Below, piece by piece: positions 5,242 to 8,710 of a DNA stretch of 8,710 nucleotides (the first letter of the stretch is position 1; every line of letters begins with the position of its first letter). Under the pieces are notes generated by a model, which searched no databases, was not told the DNA's origin, and saw only the letters and a list, made by a program, of their open reading frames with translations. Source of the DNA: CAXMWX01 sp051008185 (lineage in GTDB: Bacteria; Pseudomonadota; Gammaproteobacteria; Eutrophobiales; Eutrophobiaceae); contig JBPCXW010000129.1 in the NCBI GenBank assembly GCA_051008185.1, positions 1 to 8,710 of the forward strand, in the 5' to 3' direction. Both the position numbers and the translations under genes were made by a program.

Positions 5242-6541
5242 CTAGAACCGTTGGTAATACCAGCCAAGCGTCACCCCGCGGGCGACAAAGAAAGTCATCA
5301 GGGCCAGCCACAAGCCGTGATTGCCCAGCCCCTGCAACAGATACCAGACCGGAAAGAACACCAGCAGTGTGGAGACCAGCATCGCATTACGCAACTCCAC
5401 CCCTTTGGTCGCGCCGATGAAGATCCCGTCCAGCGTGAAACACCAGACCGACAGCAACGGGGACAAGACTACCCAGTACAGATATGTGCGGGAGACCTCC
5501 CTGACTGCGGCAATGTCGGTCATTACGGCGATCATTCCGTCACCGGCCAGCACGAAAAACAAGGCATAGCAGAGTGCCAGCAATATGGCCCAGAAGAATA
5601 CCGAATACACCACTTGCTGAAAATGGTGTCGGTCGCGTTGCCCGACTGCTTTGCCGACCAGGGCCTCGGCGGCATGGGCAAAACCATCCAGCCCGAGGGC
5701 GACCAGTGCCAGAAACTTGATCAGGATAGTATTCCCGGCCAGTACCAGATCACCTTGCCCGGCACCCTGGCGGGTAAAGAAGGCAAACACAAAGATCAGA
5801 CACAAGGTGCGTAAAAAAATATCCTTGTTCAATGACAGTATCGGCAGATAGCCCTTGAGCCTGCTCAATCCCCGCCCCTGCCAGCGCCACTGCCGACCTG
5901 CGGCATATTGCGATAATGCCCGGCGCAAATAAAACAGGCCGAGCAAGGTGCCGGTGTATTGTGCGATCACGGTCGCCAGCGCGACACCTCGCACATCCAG
6001 TTGCAGGCCAAACACAAACACAATATCCAGCAACGCATTCAGCAGGTTGATCGCAACCGTTACGATCAGCACCGCCCTGCCGTTTTGCAAGCCGAGCAAG
6101 GCACCGGTAACAATCATGTTTAACAATACCGCCGGTGCGCCCCAAATCGCCCACAGCAAATAGGTGCGGGCAAAACCGCTCACTTCATCGCTGCCGCCCA
6201 ACAGACTCAGGCCGATATGGATGACGGGCAGTTGCAACAACAAGATGCAGGCGGCAATGACGGCGGCGATAATGGCGGAGCGCAACAGGATGTTACGCAG
6301 GCCGGGGTAATTGTCTTTGCCCAGACGTTGTGCCACCAGAGCGGTGGTGCCCATACGCAGAAAGCCCATGCCCCAATACAGGAAGTCAAATATCACCGCG
6401 CCGAGGGCAACCGCACCGATATAAAACGGTTGCGGCAGATGCCCGACCACCGCCGTATCCACCAGACCCAGCAGGGCGATGGACAGATTGGCGAGTATCA
6501 GCGGGGCCGCCAGATGCCAGATCGGGGTTTGTGGGCGCCAT
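5242..6541 (-). CDS. MATE-family efflux transporter, DinF-like, with an apparent frameshift near the start
   Basis: This is a multi-pass inner-membrane exporter of the MATE superfamily, which extrudes organic cations or toxins in exchange for Na+ or H+. Recognisable DinF-type segments are VDTAVVGHL, FLRMGTTALVAQ, GLDGFAHAAEALVGKAVGQRD and CFTLDGIFIGATKGVELRNAM. The longest canonical-start frame begins at GTG 6462, but this GTG is the Val of the conserved GLVDTAVVG inside helix 1, so it cannot be the true start. The same frame continues upstream through HLAAPLILANLSIALLGL, a proper helix 1, yet contains no ATG, GTG or TTG before the stop at 6613. An ATG at 6541-6539 lies one frame off. Removing one C from the C4 run (GGGG at 6524-6527 on the plus strand) joins the two as MAPTNPIWHLAAPLI, giving about 432 residues. 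It is either a sequencing error or a real frameshift; 24 bases separate this ATG from the nitroreductase stop. Confidence 0.85.
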
Positions 6542-6565
6542 GTCCCGGTTGGCGCGCCGTCTTGT

Positions 6566-7168
6566 TCAGGTTTGATAACTTTCGCCCCAGTCGCCGGAGA
6601 AAAAATGCTCCGTTAGCGGCCGACGTTTGCGCTCGGCAAACTCCCGCTCCTGCAAGGCCTCGGGTATCGCATCTGTTGCCAGTTGATAACCGACGGCCAT
6701 CACCGCCATCGGCAGATAGTCCGCCGGGATGCCGAATGCCTTGACCGCCTTGTCAGGATCAAAGCCGCCCATCTGGTGACACATCAGGCCCAGGGCCGTC
6801 GCCTGAATACTCAGGCTCATCATCGCCGCGCCGGTATCGTAACTCCCCCAGCGATTGGGCTCGCCGTTACGTAGCTTGTTACCGGCTATCGCCAGTATCA
6901 ACAGCGGCGCGTTTTTTGCCCAGCCCTGATTGCCTTCGGCAAGGCAGGAATGTAGTGCCTGCCAGGTCTCGGGATGACTCTTCCCGGCGGCGACGATGAA
7001 GCGCCACGGCTCATCGCCATAACACGACGGTGCCCAACGGGCGGCCTCCAGTAGCGCGAGGATGTCGTCTGTCTCCACCGCACGCTCCGGATCAAAGGCG
7101 CGCCCGCTCCAGCGTTTTGCCAGTAGCGGATGTATCGCCGCATCGGTAATAATCTCTTTATCAAACAT
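6566..7168 (-). CDS. Nitroreductase family protein (FMN-dependent)
   Basis: This 200-residue protein has the nitroreductase fold: FMN-dependent enzymes that use NAD(P)H to reduce nitro groups, quinones or other electrophiles in the cytoplasm. Residues 18-26 (KRWSGRAFD) carry the Arg/Ser contacts to the FMN phosphate. APSCYGDEPWRFIVA (46-60) corresponds to the conserved AxSxxNxQPWxFxV segment, and GAAMMSLSIQATALGL (113-128) is the usual dimer-interface helix. Near the C-terminus, KRRPLTEHF resembles the KxRxxLxE end of the family. A good Shine-Dalgarno (GGAG about 9 bases upstream of the ATG at 7168) supports the start. It follows the Rieske fusion gene by 36 bases and precedes the MATE gene on the same strand. 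Substrate is not predictable from sequence. Confidence 0.92.
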   Translation of the reverse strand: MFDKEIITDAAIHPLLAKRWSGRAFDPERAVETDDILALLEAARWAPSCYGDEPWRFIVAAGKSHPETWQALHSCLAEGNQGWAKNAPLLILAIAGNKLRNGEPNRWGSYDTGAAMMSLSIQATALGLMCHQMGGFDPDKAVKAFGIPADYLPMAVMAVGYQLATDAIPEALQEREFAERKRRPLTEHFFSGDWGESYQT

Positions 7169-7204
7169 GGTTATTCTCCAACAGTAAGTTAGACAGGAAG
7201 CCCG

Positions 7205-7837
7205 CTATGCCAACACAAACAGTTTGCCCTGCTCAATCTTGTGCTGGTACGACGATAGCGACTTGCCGACCTGCGACAGACAGTGTCCCTCGCGCGCATC
7301 AAACTCCCAGCCATGTAACGGGCATACCAGAGTGCCATCACGCAGGTGCTCCGGTGTGATCCACGATCCCTGATGCGGGCATATATTGCTATACGCATTG
7401 ATCGCATCACCTTGCCGCATCACGAACACCCCCTTGTCATCCAGCCCTTCCGGCTCATGCAGGCTCAACCCTTCAGGCAGGTCATCCATCTCCGCCAGAT
7501 AACGCCAGCTTGTGCTGCCGACAAGTCGCTCGGCCTGGAACTCGGGCAAATCCATCTGCAGGATGATATCAATCGCCCATATAATTTTGCTCAGGCCCAG
7601 CGTCGGAAAGGCCAGCAACAACGCATCAATGATCTCGGCCGCGCTGACACCATCATTCAGGGCGCGCTTCAAATACTGTTTGAACCCGTTGCGGGTCTGG
7701 TTATCCACCTTGGTAATGACCGAGATAATAGCCCGGGTTTTCGGGTCCAGGTTATCGCCGGCCTGTTTGAGGAAGGCAAAATAATTCCCCATCGCCTGAC
7801 GGCGGATCTGCATCAAATAATTCAGTGCATCACTCAT
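7205..7837 (-). CDS. Fusion of a CMD/AhpD-like domain with a Rieske [2Fe-2S] domain
   Basis: This 210-residue protein starts at the ATG at 7837, with GGGA about 9 bases upstream; a TTG at 7846 is possible but poorly placed. Residues ~1-95 are all-helical and resemble carboxymuconolactone decarboxylase/AhpD-like folds (LDPKTRAIISVITKV, then the GVSAAEIIDALLLA helix), but this half contains no cysteine, so the CxxC redox pair of AhpD is absent. Residues ~105-210 form a NirD/ferredoxin-type Rieske domain with both cluster motifs intact: Cys153-Pro-His155 and Cys172-x-x-His175 (CPHQGS and CPLHGWEFD). It should be a soluble electron carrier or a reductase/oxygenase component. The upstream antiporter stops 5 bases before the ATG, so the two are probably translationally coupled. 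The nitroreductase, a possible redox partner, follows 36 bases downstream. The Rieske call is firm; the N-terminal call is moderate. Confidence 0.85.
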   Translation of the reverse strand: MSDALNYLMQIRRQAMGNYFAFLKQAGDNLDPKTRAIISVITKVDNQTRNGFKQYLKRALNDGVSAAEIIDALLLAFPTLGLSKIIWAIDIILQMDLPEFQAERLVGSTSWRYLAEMDDLPEGLSLHEPEGLDDKGVFVMRQGDAINAYSNICPHQGSWITPEHLRDGTLVCPLHGWEFDAREGHCLSQVGKSLSSYQHKIEQGKLFVLA

Positions 7838-7842
7838 CAGGG

Positions 7843-8710
7843 TCAATCCCGGCGTAACTTCTCATCGGTTGAAATAGGCGTCGGATATTTCTTCACAATC
7901 AAATAAGATGACACCAGAAATGTCAGCAAGGTTGTCAGCTGAATCAGATACGAGGTCTGCTCCTGCAAATAACCGGAGCTGACCGCCAGCACCGCGATCA
8001 AAAAAGAGAATTCACTAATCTGCCCCAAACGAAACCCCACTTCCTGAGAGGTCTTTTCATTCTTCCCCGCCCGGATGAATATCATTTTGAAAAGCAACGG
8101 TTTGAGTAACAATACCGCAGCGGCCAGCACCAGTGCCGGAATAATAATGTCCGGCAGGACACTCATGTCAAACAAGGCCCCCAGTGAAAAGAAAAACAGG
8201 ATCAGGAAAAAATCCCGCAACGGTTTCAGTTTTTCGGTGATTAAAAAGGTAATCGGGCTGGAAGCCAGTGTAACCCCGGCCAGGAACGCCCCAATCTCAC
8301 GCGACAACCCCAGTGCCACGGCCAGTTCGGCAATGGTCATACACCAGGCAATCGCGACCAGAAAAATATACTCATGGATCTGATCAAACTTGATAATCAG
8401 GCGCATCAGCAGAAATCTTTGCAGCAACCAGCTGAACAACAGCAAAAGCGGCAGGGCCACGAGATGTATGATGATATTACCCGCCAGATTACCGCCCTTG
8501 CCGTAGCCTTGCAGTAGTAACAGCACGATAATGGCCACCACATCCTGCAACAACAATACGCTGATGATGATCTGCCCGGTATGGCGATGATGCAAGGTCG
8601 TGGTGGGCAACAACTTGATGCCGATGATGGTGCTGGAAAACATCATCACCGCACCGATCAAGACCGCCTCGGAAAGCGGCATCGCAAAACCGAGCGCAAT
8701 CACCAGCCCC
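7843..8710 (-). CDS. CPA2-family (Kef-like) cation/proton antiporter, N-terminus outside the window
   Basis: The visible C-terminal ~289 residues are a membrane transporter of the monovalent cation:proton antiporter-2 family, which includes KefB/KefC and exchanges K+ or Na+ for H+. Diagnostic pieces are MMFSSTIIGIKLL, LLLQDVVAIIVLLL (the QD motif), SREIGAFLAGVTLASSPITFLI, and KLKPLRDFFLILFFFSLGALFDM. About eight hydrophobic helices are visible. The frame runs off the right edge (8710), and the GTG at 8703 is an internal Val, so the gene begins outside the window. After the last helix it ends in a short tail (KKYPTPISTDEKLRRD) without the TrkA-N/RCK nucleotide-binding domain of KefB/KefC, so gating by NADH or glutathione adducts through that domain is not possible within this chain. 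It is the first visible gene of the minus-strand cluster. Confidence 0.9.
   Translation of the reverse strand, partial: GLVIALGFAMPLSEAVLIGAVMMFSSTIIGIKLLPTTTLHHRHTGQIIISVLLLQDVVAIIVLLLLQGYGKGGNLAGNIIIHLVALPLLLLFSWLLQRFLLMRLIIKFDQIHEYIFLVAIAWCMTIAELAVALGLSREIGAFLAGVTLASSPITFLITEKLKPLRDFFLILFFFSLGALFDMSVLPDIIIPALVLAAAVLLLKPLLFKMIFIRAGKNEKTSQEVGFRLGQISEFSFLIAVLAVSSGYLQEQTSYLIQLTTLLTFLVSSYLIVKKYPTPISTDEKLRRD

Noticed and set aside
5062..5814. 250-codon plus-strand frame across moaB and the MATE gene
   Set aside because: It spans two well-supported minus-strand genes and its translation is Gln/Pro-rich with no recognisable domain.

Overview
The window looks like ordinary chromosome from a proteobacterium, probably a gammaproteobacterium. 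The support is indirect: a 263-residue MazG of the enterobacterial type, a DinF-like MATE transporter, an OprI/Lpp-like alanine-zipper lipoprotein, a Braun-lipoprotein-type L,D-transpeptidase, and a Kef-like antiporter. The species cannot be named from the sequence alone. Coding density is high, and there are no rRNA, tRNA, CRISPR, phage or transposase genes.

Left part (1-2076). Two copies of a GC-rich, palindrome-rich intergenic repeat lie in the same orientation and bracket a convergent gene pair: folE2 (GTP cyclohydrolase IB, plus strand) and mazG (NTP pyrophosphohydrolase, minus strand). Their stop codons interlock in one CTAG.

Middle (2164-3676, plus strand). A stand-alone HNH-nuclease-like protein is followed 29 bases later by a small exported protein with two cysteines. 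After about 190 bases carrying a good sigma70-like promoter comes a short Lpp/OprI-like outer-membrane lipoprotein, ending in a stem-loop and a rho-independent terminator.

Right part (3679-8710, minus strand). Six genes are packed head to tail with gaps of about 5 to 51 bases. In transcription order they are a CPA2 (Kef-like) cation/proton antiporter cut by the window edge, a fused carboxymuconolactone-decarboxylase-like/Rieske protein, a nitroreductase, a DinF-like MATE exporter, moaB (molybdopterin biosynthesis), and an L,D-transpeptidase with an N-terminal LysM-like region. The first four could form a redox or electrophile stress set. The last gene converges on the lipoprotein, whose C-terminal Arg-Lys makes it a plausible substrate for the transpeptidase.

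The points most worth a second look are: (1) the lipoprotein/L,D-transpeptidase pair; (2) the cysteine-free CMD-Rieske fusion between an antiporter and a nitroreductase; (3) an apparent one-base frameshift at the very start of the MATE gene; (4) the repeat pair around folE2-mazG. I did not find a convincing, entirely new system here.
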